The notes below the pieces were generated by a model. The model saw nothing but the letters and a program-made list of their open reading frames with translations, did not search any database and had not been told where the DNA came from. From Bidens hawaiensis (lineage: Eukaryota; Streptophyta; Magnoliopsida; Asterales; Asteraceae): a stretch of 64,000 nucleotides of DNA. The DNA lies in the NCBI GenBank assembly GCA_021521415.1, contig JAIQDT010001945.1:372001-436000 (forward strand). The letters are read 5' to 3'. The translations under genes and the position numbers were made by a program. Below, in pieces: positions 33,101 through 46,100 of this stretch (positions within the stretch are counted from its first letter, which is position 1; every line of letters starts with the position of its first letter).

Positions 33101-35420
33101 CCTTCCGACATCGATCAGAAACACGAAGAAAAACAAAGAATATCAAAGAAAACAGCTAAACACACCCCCATGTTACAAGCAATACACCCCCATATTTCTC
33201 TATGCAAGAAAAGACAAAAATCTGATACCAGCCGGACACGGGGCTGTGCCACAGGAAGCACACCCCGTGGTCACCTTACATAAAAGACAAAGAAAATATA
33301 TATCTGGCACCCAAAACATGGGGCCGTGCTTCACCAAGCACGCCCCCGTGGTGAGTCAGCATTAGGGATGTTTTTTTTAACCGTACCCGAATCGAAGCGA
33401 CCCGAGACCCGAATAACCCAAACCGAATTCACCCGAACCGATTAAGCTCCTAACCCGAATCCGAGATAAAATATTCGGGTCGGTATTTGGGTTGAAATAC
33501 CCAAATTCGGGTTGACCCGAATAACCCGAAGTATAATACATCGATGCATGTATCCCTAATTTTTATAGGGTAGTTTAGCGGTGAAGTAACACAGTAACTT
33601 TATGTATTCTTGTTCGATTGTTCTCAAGACTCCGATTAATATTGGATTTATCACATCCCAATGCATTAATTACGATAAAGCATGTTGAGAATGTATATTC
33701 AGTTCAAAACTTAAATAGTATAGTATTTAAACCAATATGTATTGAACACGTTTCTTCAATCTACACAAGTATTGATCTGCAGGCTACGACACTCCTTCAT
33801 CCGATCTAATACATGCTTGTATGATAAATTTCATGTTTTTCTAAATAATATATGCTATTGTTGAATATGGCTGTATATTATGGTTTTATAATGGCTTGGA
33901 ATGCAGTTTTTTAATTTATGATATTGTCAAAGGTGGATATATTTTTATAATTTGTTAAACCCGAAACCCAACCCGAATTAACCCGACCCGTTCAACCCGA
34001 AACCCTAACAAACCGAACTTATTTGGGTATGTTCTTGGGTCAATTTGTTTTGAGCTCAAACCCGAACAACCCAAGACCCGAATAAATAACCCGAAGAACA
34101 CCCCTAGTCAGCATGTACGATCTGCCAGACCATTTAATGCACCTGGGTAGTTGGGCACGGGGGCGTGCCTCACCAAGCACGGGGGCATGCCTGACTCTCA
34201 CTTGTTGCATTGTTTCAAGTGTGCTTGGAGAGGTTTAGGACGGTTCTCACTTAAAAAATACTCACTTTTCACTAGAGTTGAAGATCCATTAGAGAGTTAG
34301 AAGGTTTGAAGGCTATCATCATCATCCATCATCATCCATCATCATCATCATCAATCACCATTGAAGAAGGAAGATTCATCCATATTGGTTAGATTGTTTT
34401 AGTTTAATCATGTGTTTGTTATCTTCATCTCCGTTGATGTTCATTATTATGCTCATTATGAGCTAAACCTTCATTTACCATCTAAAATCTATGAAGAAGC
34501 TTTGTTCTAATTGATGATTATATTAAATATGTGAGTTAGTTTTTGTGAAGTGCATGATTATCTTGCAATTATCCTTTGATGAGATATGTTTTGTCATTAT
34601 AATTCATTAATTCAAGATTGATGATTTACACTCATTCATGATTCACTAATATTATTGGAAACTAGAAATGATAAAAAGAATATCTTAATATTTTATCCAA
34701 AACATATATCCTTGTGTTGCACTTAGAAATGATGAGATACAAGCTATGGTCGATTTCTCTAGTTTTGGTAATTTTGAAATAAAATTGTTAACACGATTGA
34801 TTAGGTTATCATGCTAGTTAAAAAAGTCATATGTTAAAGGAATGTGTAATGATAATCTACATAAATCAACCAAGGGGATGTTGTGTGAATAAACTATAAC
34901 CACCCGAAGTTGTTAAAATTGGTATTTGAGAAATCGAAATAGTCTTTATACTTCACTAAAACTACTTGCTTACTTAAATTGACTTTTTTGTGATAGACAT
35001 GAAAATATGCATTCTACTTTCTTCTTTGTCATATGGTAAGTCATTCAGGAATAAGGGTTTATTCTATCAATATTATTAAAGCAAGTTAATCACATATTCA
35101 TCATTATAATCATCTAGAAAGAATAGAGTGGATTCTTGATTTAGATGGTAACCTTTAATTATTGATTTTCTCGTCTAAAAACTTATCTCCTTGTTCACCT
35201 ATTTTATATACTCTAATTTAAAAAGAAATAGTTTAAAACCATCTTTAAATGATTATTATCTCGGGTTAATTTAAAACAAAGATTCACTATTAGAAACTAT
35301 TCGTGTCCATGGATCGATTCTTAGTTTTTACCAATACTATTCTACATATACGATAGGTACACTTGCCTATTTGTGTGTGGTTTAGTCCTATTAGAAATCA
35401 TTTTTATAAATTTAAAACAC
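33100..35420. repeat. Second gypsy LTR remnant, split by a hAT element
   Basis: Words such as GGGGCCGTGCTTCACCAAGC (33,331-33,350) and GGGGGCGTGCCTCACCAAGC (near 34,161) mark a plant gypsy LTR whose two parts are separated by the hAT insertion 33,363-34,106. An ATC-rich microsatellite lies at about 34,314-34,362. A leader-like GTCCATGGATCGATTC sits near 35,306. No ORF remains. Confidence 0.45.
33363..34106. mobile_element. 744-bp non-autonomous hAT element
   Basis: GTCAGCAT is duplicated exactly at 33,355-33,362 and 34,107-34,114, giving the 8-bp target duplication of hAT elements. Ends are TAGGGATGTT on the left and AACACCCCTA on the right, imperfect inverted repeats. The subterminal regions are packed with ACCCGAA/TTCGGGT words in both orientations, which resemble transposase binding sites. 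No transposase frame is present. Removing the element rejoins the host LTR cleanly. Confidence 0.9.
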
Positions 35421-37259
35421 GATCTTGTGTGAAAACCAATCAACATAATTACCTACATCACGCAACATACATCAATATGTCTTGACCATTGATAATCTTA
35501 TTGTTATCATGGACTCAAATAACTTTTAAAACATTTGATAATTCAGATATATTACTTTTTATTTGTAGTAGCTTTATATTTAGTGATTAGTGTTACTTTT
35601 ATGAAATATGTATCTAAAAAGTGCTGTACTTAACCCAACTTTATTATTGTCTTAGTATAGTCCCATCTTCTTCTTGTTATATTTCATATGTTTGATTTGT
35701 AATTTAGTGTGTTATATAGTTAGTTTATGAACATAATCATGTTAAACTATATGTTAACCATGAGATGATGGGAAACTATTCATATGGAATATAAATCATA
35801 AATTGTGTTTGGTTATTTATAGGAAAATTTCCAATGAGTTGAGTGTTAATTAAGGTATTATGTCTCTCATTTATGTTTCATCATTTTATATTATCTCAGT
35901 GTTACATCATGTCACACTCAACCTTGAGGGCTTAGCTATGTGCCAAGATTTGGTATCGGTTTTATAAATATATCAGAATTGCGTTCTTTAGCGGAAGTAT
36001 TTCAAATATGTATTTATAAAATCATGGGTTTTAAATACCCAATTTTATGTTACAAAACATTTATTTGATACAAAGGTATATGTTATAAATTTATCAATAT
36101 ATAAGCGATCAAAGTACGAGTGCATTCTATCCTCAATCTCCATGACTTTTATCCTTGCTTATCTTTCTATACCTGGTCACATGAAAATACTTGAGAAAAC
36201 ATTAGCTATATGTTGGTGAACCGTTGGCCGACTCAAAAAGTATATAAAACTTTTGCTAAAACACAAATATAGTTTTTCCATATAGCTTAACAGGACATCT
36301 GATCTGCTTATTCCCTATTTTGTGTTATAATGTTGTAGGGACTTCATTATTCCGTGTAAGCCTTTTATGAATTTTTAAGAAAAATCATTTCTTTTTGTTT
36401 TGAGTATAAATCTATTTTAACATAGAGTTACAGGGTTTTACGCATTCACCTTTCAGATGTGTTTCAATCAACTTGATAACCATTGTGTCGTACCGATCAT
36501 GCAAAAACCTAATTAAACTGTAGACAGGGTAAGTCAGGTTTCGAATCCAGAGAAGCATGTGGTCAATGCCAATGTCATACTCTTGTTCGTTTATTTAAAC
36601 TATTTTCAAAACTATTATAAAGAAACAAGTATGACGTTTTTTCGAGTACTGATCATACCAGTAGGTTTTGTTTGGAAGCAATTACTTTAACGAGTTTAAC
36701 AATTAATAGGAATCAAATCACATCCGGGTTTCAGATTTATGAGAATTAACCTACATGAATGGTTTGGTTTTAATAAATCACAATTGATATTCTAGGTTTG
36801 CTAACGAGAATTCCTAATCACATGCATCAACAATTGTCTATCATATGTAACTAGTGCAAAAAAAAACCTTCACTCTATGAATCAAGGACATTTGTATGCT
36901 TCATAAACTAAGAAAAATTAACAAACCCTAGCCCACACCAATCCTAATAGCAGTTAACATCTCACAATGTCAATGATGCAAGAAAATCTTGATTGTTATG
37001 TGTTCAAAACAATACTAATAACTGTATGTATACAACATGAATAAAAAGCTTAGTAAAAATTGTTCAACCTAAACATACATAAATTAAACCCTAGATCTAA
37101 AGTCCTACAACTAGTAATAATTCTGAAGGAACTTAGTCGACTATAAAAATATCCAGTAGCAAAGCGGCTTTCTTCTCCGGTTCAACCGGTGCCAGCAGCT
37201 GCGATTGCTGTTGGTTTGCGCTCCCCTTCATGTTCTGTCTGTAACTCCCTATTGTTGTC
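35421..37259. other. Intergenic, no gene recognised
   Basis: AT-rich sequence with no credible ORF. GTAAGTCAGGTTTCGAATCC near 36,529 and similar words suggest decayed retrotransposon leader sequence, without clear ends. Confidence 0.4.
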
Positions 37260-37732
37260 CCGCTAGAGGTGACAATCTTGACCCAAAACATTTCAAACGG
37301 GTCAGTTTGGGTTGTTTTGAAAAATTATATGGGTTAGTTTGGGTTAAATATTTTAACCAAATAAGTTAAAATGAGTCACTTGAAACTGTTATTTTCAGGT
37401 CAAATGGGTCGACAATTTTAAAGAAATGGATCTATGTGGGTTAGTGTCCTAAGAAAATGTGGCAGGTCCGGGTCGGAATGGGGTTTGGAGTGGCACAAAT
37501 TTCCATACGAGACAAGTTTAGGCACAAAATGGGTTTTAGATTCGAATGGGTTTGGTTCAAGTTTTGTCTTGGATTAGGCATCGAGCCAACACAAGTTTTC
37601 GCACGGGATAGGTTGGGTTCGGTTTCTTTTATTTCTTTTTGGTCGATTTTAGATTCGTTTTCGGTATTTTGTTTTGTTTTGGTTTCGTTTTCGTCGATTT
37701 TTTCGATTTCGATTCATTTCTCGATTTCTTTT

Positions 37733-37950
37733 ACACGAGGACAATAGAGGAAACATTTTAGTTTTTTTTTTTGTTTTTTATTTATATTTTGAGTTATGAT
37801 TTTTTTATTTTTTTTATTTTTTAGGAGTTTTTTTATCTTAATAAAAAAACCCTTCATAAAAATAATAAAAAAAATCATAACTCAAAATATAAATATAAAA
37901 CAAAAAAAAGTAAATAAAACTAAAATGTATCCTTTGTTGTCCTCGTTTAA
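37733..37950. mobile_element. Foldback element family B, copy 2 (near-perfect palindrome)
   Basis: A palindrome of about 218 bp. CGAGGACAATAGAGGAAACA near 37,736 pairs with its near complement ending at 37,945, and TTTTGAGTTATGATTTTTTT pairs with AAATCATAACTCAAAA. It shares these arm words with 2831-3284. The flanks 37,260-37,730 and 37,955-38,200 hold GGGTTTGG-type words in opposite senses, so the inverted structure may extend further, but I could not fix outer ends. Confidence 0.75.
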
Positions 37951-38427
37951 AAAGAAAAAAAAAATCGAAACCTATTATGACTCGGTCCCGTTCCAACCCA
38001 AACCAAAACATCCATTTCTTAATTGACCCTTTCCATCCAATGACCTTTTTCAACCCTACACATCCCATTTACCACCCCTACGGGCCCACTATTATGCCCT
38101 TTTGTTTTCTACGCCACGTGAGCAGTAGTTGCAACTTGCAAGGCTCACATGAACTATCTAATCATTCTAATGGGTCCATGTTTTATCAATTGTTGTAGCC
38201 CAGTTCGAGTTGGGGTTTCCCATTATTTCAATGCATTGATTGCATTCATTGTTTAGCTTAAGCCCACCAACCAATAAGAAGTACATGTCAGATTTATCTG
38301 TTTACCCTTTTGCTCATTTTTCTAGGCTACTCACATTACAACAACATATTAAAAACTTCAATTTACCTTTTTTTTTTCACAACAAATCTTTCTATCAACT
38401 CTATTTTAATCAACTATACTAAACTAC

Positions 38428-38767
38428 ACCGGTATAAATTGGATGTGGCTCAACGGTAGAGTACTCATTTTACTAGTAAGAGATAGGGGGTTCAAACCTC
38501 ACTATCACCAATTTATATGGGAGATAGGATGACCCTGGCTTGCCAGGGTTTGAGTCTTGATCTCACCCGGTTTTACTGGCTCCCCGTAGTCATGCCGTTT
38601 AGCGGGCGTGGGGGTCGGGTTTTATCCGGGGAATCCCTCAATAGGTGGACCACTAGGACTCCGTCCGTCCGGACTAGTGGCCGGCTCGGGCTACCTTTAG
38701 CCAATGGGGGCCGCGTAAGGAGTATCTGGCGTTACTTAGTTGGTCGTTCCAAAAAAAAAATAAAAAA
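38428..38767 (+). mobile_element. tRNA-derived SINE with 12-bp target duplication
   Basis: ATACTAAACTAC flanks the element at 38,416-38,427 and 38,768-38,779. Internal RNA polymerase III signals are visible: an A box, TGGCTCAACGGTAGAG (38,446-38,461), and a B box, GGTTCAAACCTC (38,489-38,500). The body is about 340 bp and ends in an A-rich tail. The sequence before the tail, GTTGGTCGTTCC, resembles the 3' end of the LINE fragment nearby (GTTGGCCGTTC, 42,848-42,858), so that LINE type may supply the reverse transcriptase. Confidence 0.9.
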
Positions 38768-38779
38768 ATACTAAACTAC

Positions 38780-38868
38780 GCCTTTGTTCAAGTTTAAACT
38801 TGAGACACCCCATCTAAGAGGTAAGCGTCTCTATCAAGTGAGCTAGTCGCCTAATCCCCACTAAATTT
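38780..38868 (-). repeat. tRNA-like SINE head, antisense
   Basis: On the minus strand, TAGCTCACTTGATAGAG resembles a tRNA A box and is followed about 35 bp later by a weak B-box-like GTCTCAAGTTTAAAC. It is probably a partial SINE or tRNA pseudogene. It abuts the right target duplication of the preceding SINE. Confidence 0.4.
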
Positions 38869-40013
38869 CAATTTACTTGAATCATCTTTATTCATTTTGA
38901 AGATTCCATATAAATAATTTCATGTTCACTCGTATCATTTTTAGCTTTTACCTCACACTTTTCATTATTTTAATCCAAAACACTACGTATCCTTCCCTAA
39001 ACTCAAAAGCATGCTTTTAAATACTTCAAATATGCATCTTTAACTAGCCTGAAACACATAAACATGTGTAAAGTACCATTGTTTACACTAAAAACTAATC
39101 AAAACTACTAAAATAATACATAAAAATACATGATTTATACTTGACAATCACCTATCGTTAATAAGTACGCATAGATATCTAGATATTCTTTTAATCTAGC
39201 TGCATACCCTCCTTGGCATGGTTATATAGTTTCAAACCTTTGATAAAATATTAATTTGCTTTATTGTTTGAAACTATTTTATGAAATTTTTGCTTTTGTT
39301 TTATAAAAACGTGTCTTCAAACTTTAAGAAACATTATCAGAAAACTTTGTCTTTTTCTGAAAAAGACATTTCTTCATGATGAAGAAAAGTAAATGTTTGT
39401 CAAAACCTCATAAAAAACCGTATTGTTTCGGTTTAGGTTTAACTATACCTTAGATCAGGGTTTAACCAGATTAACATATTAACTAAAACAATAACATATA
39501 CCCTAAAGGTTTACACTGCTTAGTGATTTACATGGCCTCGGCCTATTATACGTCGGGTGTCAGTAATTAATCAGACACCCTTTCGCCTTTCTCTCCCATA
39601 TCTTGACCGTCTCCCTTTCTCTCTCCTTTCTCTGAGAGATCATATGCTAGTCGCTTGTCTACTGCTTTACTGTTGCTAGGTTCCAGTTCGGAACCCTAGG
39701 TGACAGTGATGTGGTTTGATGGATGCATTTATCTTTGTGGGGTTTTTTTTATTTGGGAATTATTGGCCGCGTTGGCATGGTGGTGGCGGTAGGGGTATGC
39801 ACTTGCCAAAATCGAAGAGGCCATATGTTAAGTGTTTCATTATTATTTTCGGGTTCTATTTCGGAATCCTAGGTGGCGGCTGCTTGTGCTGACTCTAATG
39901 TAGAACAAAATAGAAGCTTTAAATGAATGAATTGAAAGGAGTAAAAGAATTGTTGCTTGAATTTCCTTATCATAAACATTTCAAATACCTATCTTTCACA
40001 TTTATAAAGTAAC
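38869..40013. other. Intergenic, no gene recognised
   Basis: No convincing ORF. Two diverged copies of a phrase around TTCGGAA(C/T)CCTAGGTG occur near 39,687 and 39,862, suggesting an unidentified repeat. Confidence 0.45.
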
Positions 40014-40019
40014 AAGACA

Positions 40020-41604
40020 TGTACCAAGATAATATAATGCTAAATATATATAAATCTCTTTTATATTTAATATAATATTTTATTAGTTTTTGTTCGGTTT
40101 TTATTAGAATTTGTGTATTACTAATTTATTTGAATATTTTAGATTCCGGGTTTCAATCATGTCGAAAAGAGGGCGAAAACAAGCAAAATGGGAGAAGGCC
40201 CGTCGCGCGGCACTTTGGGCTCAATTTTATAGAATCTTCTACAAATATTAAGTCTATGGCCTCAGTTTTCTAGAATCTTCTAGAAATATTAATTTTATGG
40301 GTTTAGATTTCCAGAATATTTTCTAATTTTAAGTTTATGGGCCTTGAAAGTCTATATAAACACCTATAAACATAACCTGAATAACCTGAAGAGCCATACA
40401 AATTTTGGGAGTTCCAAGGCTTAGGATTGCAACTTTTGAAGGCTTTGGAGTTGAAGAATCATCCGGTGGTGCGCGTATTGGTTGAAGACGAAGAACACGG
40501 GTTTTATCTTCTGTTTTCTTTTATATCCGCCACGAATTCTTATTTGATTATTTTGTTTAAACCTAAGATGTTAGACTAAACATTATAGACTGCCTAGGTT
40601 TATGATGAACCTATTTTGACGTTGTGTTTTGATTTGGGATTTATTTATCGTTATGGTTTTATGGTTTAGTAAAAGGTTTAATTATATTAAATTGATGCGT
40701 ATGGATATTTAGGATTGTTTGATTAATTGTTATTATTCCATAGTTGCCTTGATTATTGTTTGTCATTATGATAGGTTGCTATTAGGTCATCTACTTTGTG
40801 TTTTTGACTATTTTATGATTGATTCGCGATTAGATCATAGGAATAATAATCAATTAAATAAACCTAAGTGTACTGCTAACCTAAATCTGTAAAGTTCTAG
40901 GTTATTGATAGATCTTTATTATTTGATCTTGCTAGATTTAGTTCTTCATAAGGAGTCCGTCTAGGTTTGATTATTTAATTATTGTCTATTGAATCAATTA
41001 AATATATTAAACTGCCTTTGATTTCCGCGCTGTAAGGTAGGATTTCGTATAAAGGAACTAAGTCATAAATAATTAGGTGACCGTAAGGAAACTTGATTTT
41101 TAATACTGGTGTGCGTTAAAACTTATTAGAAACCCATAGGTGTCTCTTGAGAAGGGTCAGGGGTCCTGTTCGGGTTTTCTCTTAGGTGTCTATTTTACGA
41201 TCCCAGTCCATAACTAAATATTTTCCCGATTAATTAATAACTGAAATTTAGGGGATTCTAGCATAGGTAGTTATCTCATCATTATTTGAATTAAGTCCAA
41301 GTTCTAAGTTTAAGTCGTCTTTAGTTTTCTTAATTAGTTTTAATTAGTTTATTAGTAACCCCCCCCCCCCCCGGTTTAACAAATAACAAATAAATAGTCG
41401 TGTCGTAGTTGAGTCTAATTTAGCTAGTTTACGTAATTAAAAGAGTCTCGTGGGTTCGATATCCGGACTTTAGCTTTACTAAAGTCGATCGGTTCACTTG
41501 CCGGTTAGTAGTTTAGTCGAGTTTTAGAGAGTCTAGAGTATTACTTAGTGTCTAGATTAGCGTAATTTTAGTTAATAATATTAAATTACTTTTAGCACGT
41601 CACA
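40020..41604 (+). repeat. Gypsy LTR-like sequence, possible solo LTR
   Basis: The interval begins TGTACC, ends CACA, and is flanked by AGACA at 40,015-40,019 and 41,605-41,609, which fits a solo LTR with 5-bp duplication. It contains TCGTGGGTTCGATATCCGG (near 41,448), as in LTR or leader sequences of plant Ty3 elements, and a run of 14 C at 41,359-41,372. A competing reading of its boundaries is given in the findings. Confidence 0.5.
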
Positions 41605-41610
41605 AGACAA

Positions 41611-42873
41611 AAATAAATTGGGTGGCTTGGCAACGTGTGATTGCCCCCAAAAAGTATGGTGGACTTGGTTTGAGTTCGTTGTGGGATAAAAATTGTGCGC
41701 TTTTGGCAAAATGGTGGTGGCGTTTTAAAGGGGAAAGGGATAGACTATGGAGAAGGGTAATATGGGCAATACATCACACGTCAAGAGATTGGCAAAGCAT
41801 TCCGGCTAAGGTATCGGTTCCAGGTCCATGGAAACAAGTTCGGCGTAACACGTCGGATCTGAATTTGATGGGTATTAGATTGGAGTTGTTGCTGAGGCAA
41901 GTGGTTAAACGTGGTAACAGATCCTTATTTTGGCTAGACTATTGGATTGGTGAGGATATTTTATGTAAAAAATTCCATTACTCTTTGCTTTGGAAAGGAA
42001 TAAAGGTTGTACAGTGGCTAGTCGATTAGTGATGATGGATGATGTCATTTGTAGCACTTGGAATTGGGTTAGGGATCCAAGATCTGTTAGGGAGGTAGAG
42101 GAGCTTAGAGGGTTGCTAAGGTTATGTCAGGATGTGGTTTTAGTTGATGGTGATGACTCGGTCAAGTGGGTGTTGGATGAATCTGGTGATTTTTCAGTCG
42201 CGAGCTTGAAAGAAAAGATAGAAGTAGTAAGTCTTAGTTCTCCCTTTTATAACATGAGGTGGAATAATTGGGTTCCTTGTAAGGTGGGTTTGCATTCATG
42301 GAGAGCGGAGTTGGATAAGATTCCGGTGTTAACTTTATTAGCTAGACGGAATGTTGGGGTGGGATCGTTGGATTGTCCGGCTTGTGGTGAATTGGATGAG
42401 ACGACCAAACATATTTTCGTTTCATGTGGTTTGGCACAATCGGTTTGGCAATCTATTTCCGTTTGGTGTAACGTACCTCAAATGTTTGCATTTAGTGTCC
42501 GAGATCTCCTTGAATTATATAAATTTACTAATTTTCCGAACAGAAAGGCAAAGGCATTTCACGTGGTATGTTTAGTTACCATATAGTGTTTATGGAAGGC
42601 GAGGAACGACATGGTGTTTGGTGGGTTGATGATTTCGGTTAGAAGTATGATGGAAGATGTTAAAACACTTAGTTTTTTTTGGGTAAAAAATAGATCGAGT
42701 GGGCTAAGTTTAGTGTGGGAGGATTGGGTTAGATTTATTGTCAACTAAGGTATGTTTGGGACTTTTATGGGTCGGGTTTGTTGCAGTTTGTGTTGTTGTC
42801 TAGTATCTTACTAGACTCTGTTTTGTTGTTTAATAAAATGCTTTTCGTTGGCCGTTCAAAAACAAAAAAACAA
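41611..42873 (+). pseudogene. 5'-truncated L1-type LINE, ORF2 C-terminus
   Basis: This is the 3' end of a non-LTR retrotransposon. The frame reads WQRVIAPKKYGGLGLSSLWD and ALLAKWWWRF, the usual segment after the LINE reverse transcriptase, and continues to 42,029. A frameshift near 41,990 moves the reading to a second frame with NNWVPCKVGLHSWRAELDKI and the zf-RVT cysteine region (LDCPACGELDETTKHIF), ending at 42,586. The upstream endonuclease and reverse transcriptase are absent, as expected from aborted target-primed reverse transcription. An A-rich tail follows TCGTTGGCCGTTC and ends near 42,873. The element cannot encode functional protein. Confidence 0.85.
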
Positions 42874-42887
42874 AAGACATGTACCAA

Positions 42888-43173
42888 AATTGACACGTCT
42901 TTTATTCTTCCCAAACTTCAATTTCTCACCTGCCAATACCTTTGAAGAAATTTGTAAACAATCATTACAAAAGGAAAAAATAAAGGTTTAAGTATATTCT
43001 GAACACGGACTTAAGGTCTTTGCCTCTTTGGTCAAAAATCATAATCTGTCTGCCATTTGACCCTTTTCTTCTTCTTTATCTCTACATACCATATGCAATA
43101 TTCAAAAATAGCATATGGTAGATTTTACAGGGTATTTGCAATATTCAAAAACCGGTACTAAAACCAGAAAAAA
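42888..43173. other. Short intergenic gap, nothing recognised
   Basis: AT-rich sequence between the LINE and the Helitron with no feature I can support. Confidence 0.5.
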
Positions 43174-46100
43174 TCTATCTATTCTAATAAAGTAAAATAA
43201 ATTGGGACACTTGTCATATTTTGGTTAATTCTCACAAATTTTTTCCCTTCAAAACTAATATACCCTAATATATGTAATAAATCAATAATTATTCACTTTT
43301 CTTTTACACTATATTTATATAGTATCTATATATTTTTATAAATATAAATATTAACATATTATTTTATTATATATTTCAAAATACTTGGTGAATTCCAAAA
43401 ATCAACAACAAATCATGTTTTTAAAATGAAAATTGTTTCGGGTTTTTTGTGAAAGTTAAATTTGATTTTATAGGTCAAAAGTTGGTAAATACATTGTTTG
43501 GTACAAGTTAACTACATTTGGGTCAAAATTTGTTACGGGTCAAAAATGAAAATTTTGAGTATTTTTAAAAGTTTAAGAATGCAAAATAGATTTATCGTTA
43601 AATTTGTTACGAGTTCAACGTGTTGACTTTAAAATGTCAAAAATATGAAAGTTATAATTTTAAACATGATTCGGGTTTTAAGTTTATTGTGACTTTTGTC
43701 AATTTCGGGTTATTTTATACTTGTATTCTTAATGTAAACCCGACCCGTTTTGTATCCCGAACCTTTCGATATTATCAAAATGATGAATTTTATGTTATAT
43801 ATTTGTTTTATAGTTGTCGGATCTAAAAAAAACACCCTTTTCGGTTCTTAAAATGCCCCGAAAACGCTCAAAACGAACTCCAGGGACTAAAACTAACAAA
43901 ATGAAGAACTTGAAAGACCCATTTGTAGTTTGGGTCTATAACCAACCCATTTTCATGAAACACCCTTTATGAAAGACCCATTCAACTTACCCTATATATA
44001 CACACCCCTCTTCTTCATTTGTGCTTACTCATTTCCTCATTTCTCTCTCAAATTCTTGAATTCTAAGGTTGTTCTTCATAGTTTGACTCTCAAGGTCAAA
44101 CTAAGCTAATATTTCATTTTAACTAACTTCTCGATACTTAAAGCTTGATATTACAACATATATATATATATAATATACACTCCTTGTTTACCTTCGGTCT
44201 TTCATTTCTCCGGTCTCGGCCGGTTGAAATGTCGGGCTAGTAAGGCAAGGTTACATCGAGGACTTTGTAGTCCTTGTTTATATATTTAACAAATCTAATC
44301 ATATAACTTGTTATACTTGCTTAATTTCTGCATATTTTAGTTTATTGTTCATATTTGTCAAGTTCTATGGTATTGGGTATGTGGTGACTAGCCTCGGTTT
44401 CATCCCGAGTTGAGAACCGAATCAAAAACCGCACTTTCGTTTAAAAGCTTTATTGTTAAATTTTTGAATGTAAAACTTGAGTATTATTATTTATAAGTTA
44501 TTTTACAAGTTCCATGGTAATTGGGTATGTGGTAACCATCCTCGGTCTTATTTCGAGTCAAGGACGAAACCAAAAACCGAACTAAACCGAGTTCACTCGC
44601 TTAAGACACACAAATGTGTTTTTAGCCACCAAAACTCATATTTTTCTTCAAGATTATATTTTAAATCAATTTTAGTTAATTTCTAAACATACTTGGCATG
44701 TCGGTAACCAACTTGATCTTATAACAAGTTCGGACCGATAAAGTCGTATACTCGCTTAACGAACGTTAAGGTTCTTCACAATAGAACTACATACTTGGTT
44801 AAGTCTATTTTGATTTTATTGAGTTATCTCATAACATTTATTATTTTTGGAAGTTAACTTTGAGCTTGGTCAATTATCAAGTCCCGAACTGACAAACCCG
44901 AACACTCGTTTAAACATGTTTTGGTATTCTTATAACCAAGGGTTTTGCAATATTGCATTTTAACCCACATTATTACTTAACATAGGTTGAGTAAAAAAAG
45001 AAAAAAAAACTAATGAATAGAATACCGAGACCCGGTTTCGAGTAAACTTAATTTACAAAACTCGTTTCTTTAATTTCTCAAATATTTACATTTTAAATCC
45101 TAAACTTTATTTATTTACTTTATTTGTCATGTATTTTATTTTAAACCCTTCCAAGACTACGTCCTACTAACACAAGACCCGTTTAATATAGGTCTTGTTC
45201 GTTAAACCGATCTCTCCGATTATTCACGACACTATCTTTCAAGTTACTTGTTAATGTGAGTACTTTTTCATCCCCCGTTTTCCATCTTTCGTTTTGGGGG
45301 TGGCATTGCATACTTATTCAAATTCAAATGATTTATACTTGAGTCTTAAACCACAACACTTATTGTATATGTTTACTTAAATAAATGCTCAATTTGGTGT
45401 TATATGCTTTACATGATTATGTGCAAATTCTTGAATGCTAAGACGGGTAGCCTCATCAAAGTATGATCATACGTTAATTCCGAGTATATATGGTATCCCC
45501 ATATAGAAATGTGTCGTCAATGTATTCTTATTGACGATTTCATTATTGTCGTCAACGTATTCTTATTGACGGTTCGTCAATGTATTTTTATTAACGGTTT
45601 TATTATTTAAATTGTTGATATTATTTATTGTTTTCATATACTAGTTGTGGATTTCATACTATATACTTATTGTCCAAAACTATGAAAATTGCTCACCAAC
45701 CTTTGTGTTGACAAACTCTATTTTATGCAATGTTACAGGTTTGATGTTAGCTTGATTGGATTACTTGAAGAAACCTATTATCTTGGCTTTAGGATATTAG
45801 AAAATGAAAGAACAAGTTATTTGTTTATCTATCTATTTGGCATTTTGTATGAACAACTGTTGTGTTATTTATGATGATATGGCTTTAAATGAGTTATTTA
45901 AATATTATAACTTTATAGTGTCGTTGTGCAATGAGCAATCATGTCGCGCCTTGACGTTTCCGCATTCATTGGTCGGGTTGTGACATTTATTTTTAAGGGC
46001 ATTTTTTGAAATAATCAAAAAGTTCAGGATTTGACAAATTGACTATTTTTCCCTCAACTATTAAAATTTAAGAAAAGATTGCGAACACTTTCGATATGCC

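Noticed and set aside
38446..38500. A true tRNA gene
   Set aside because: A and B boxes are present, but the flanks do not form an acceptor stem and a SINE body with tail and target duplication follows.
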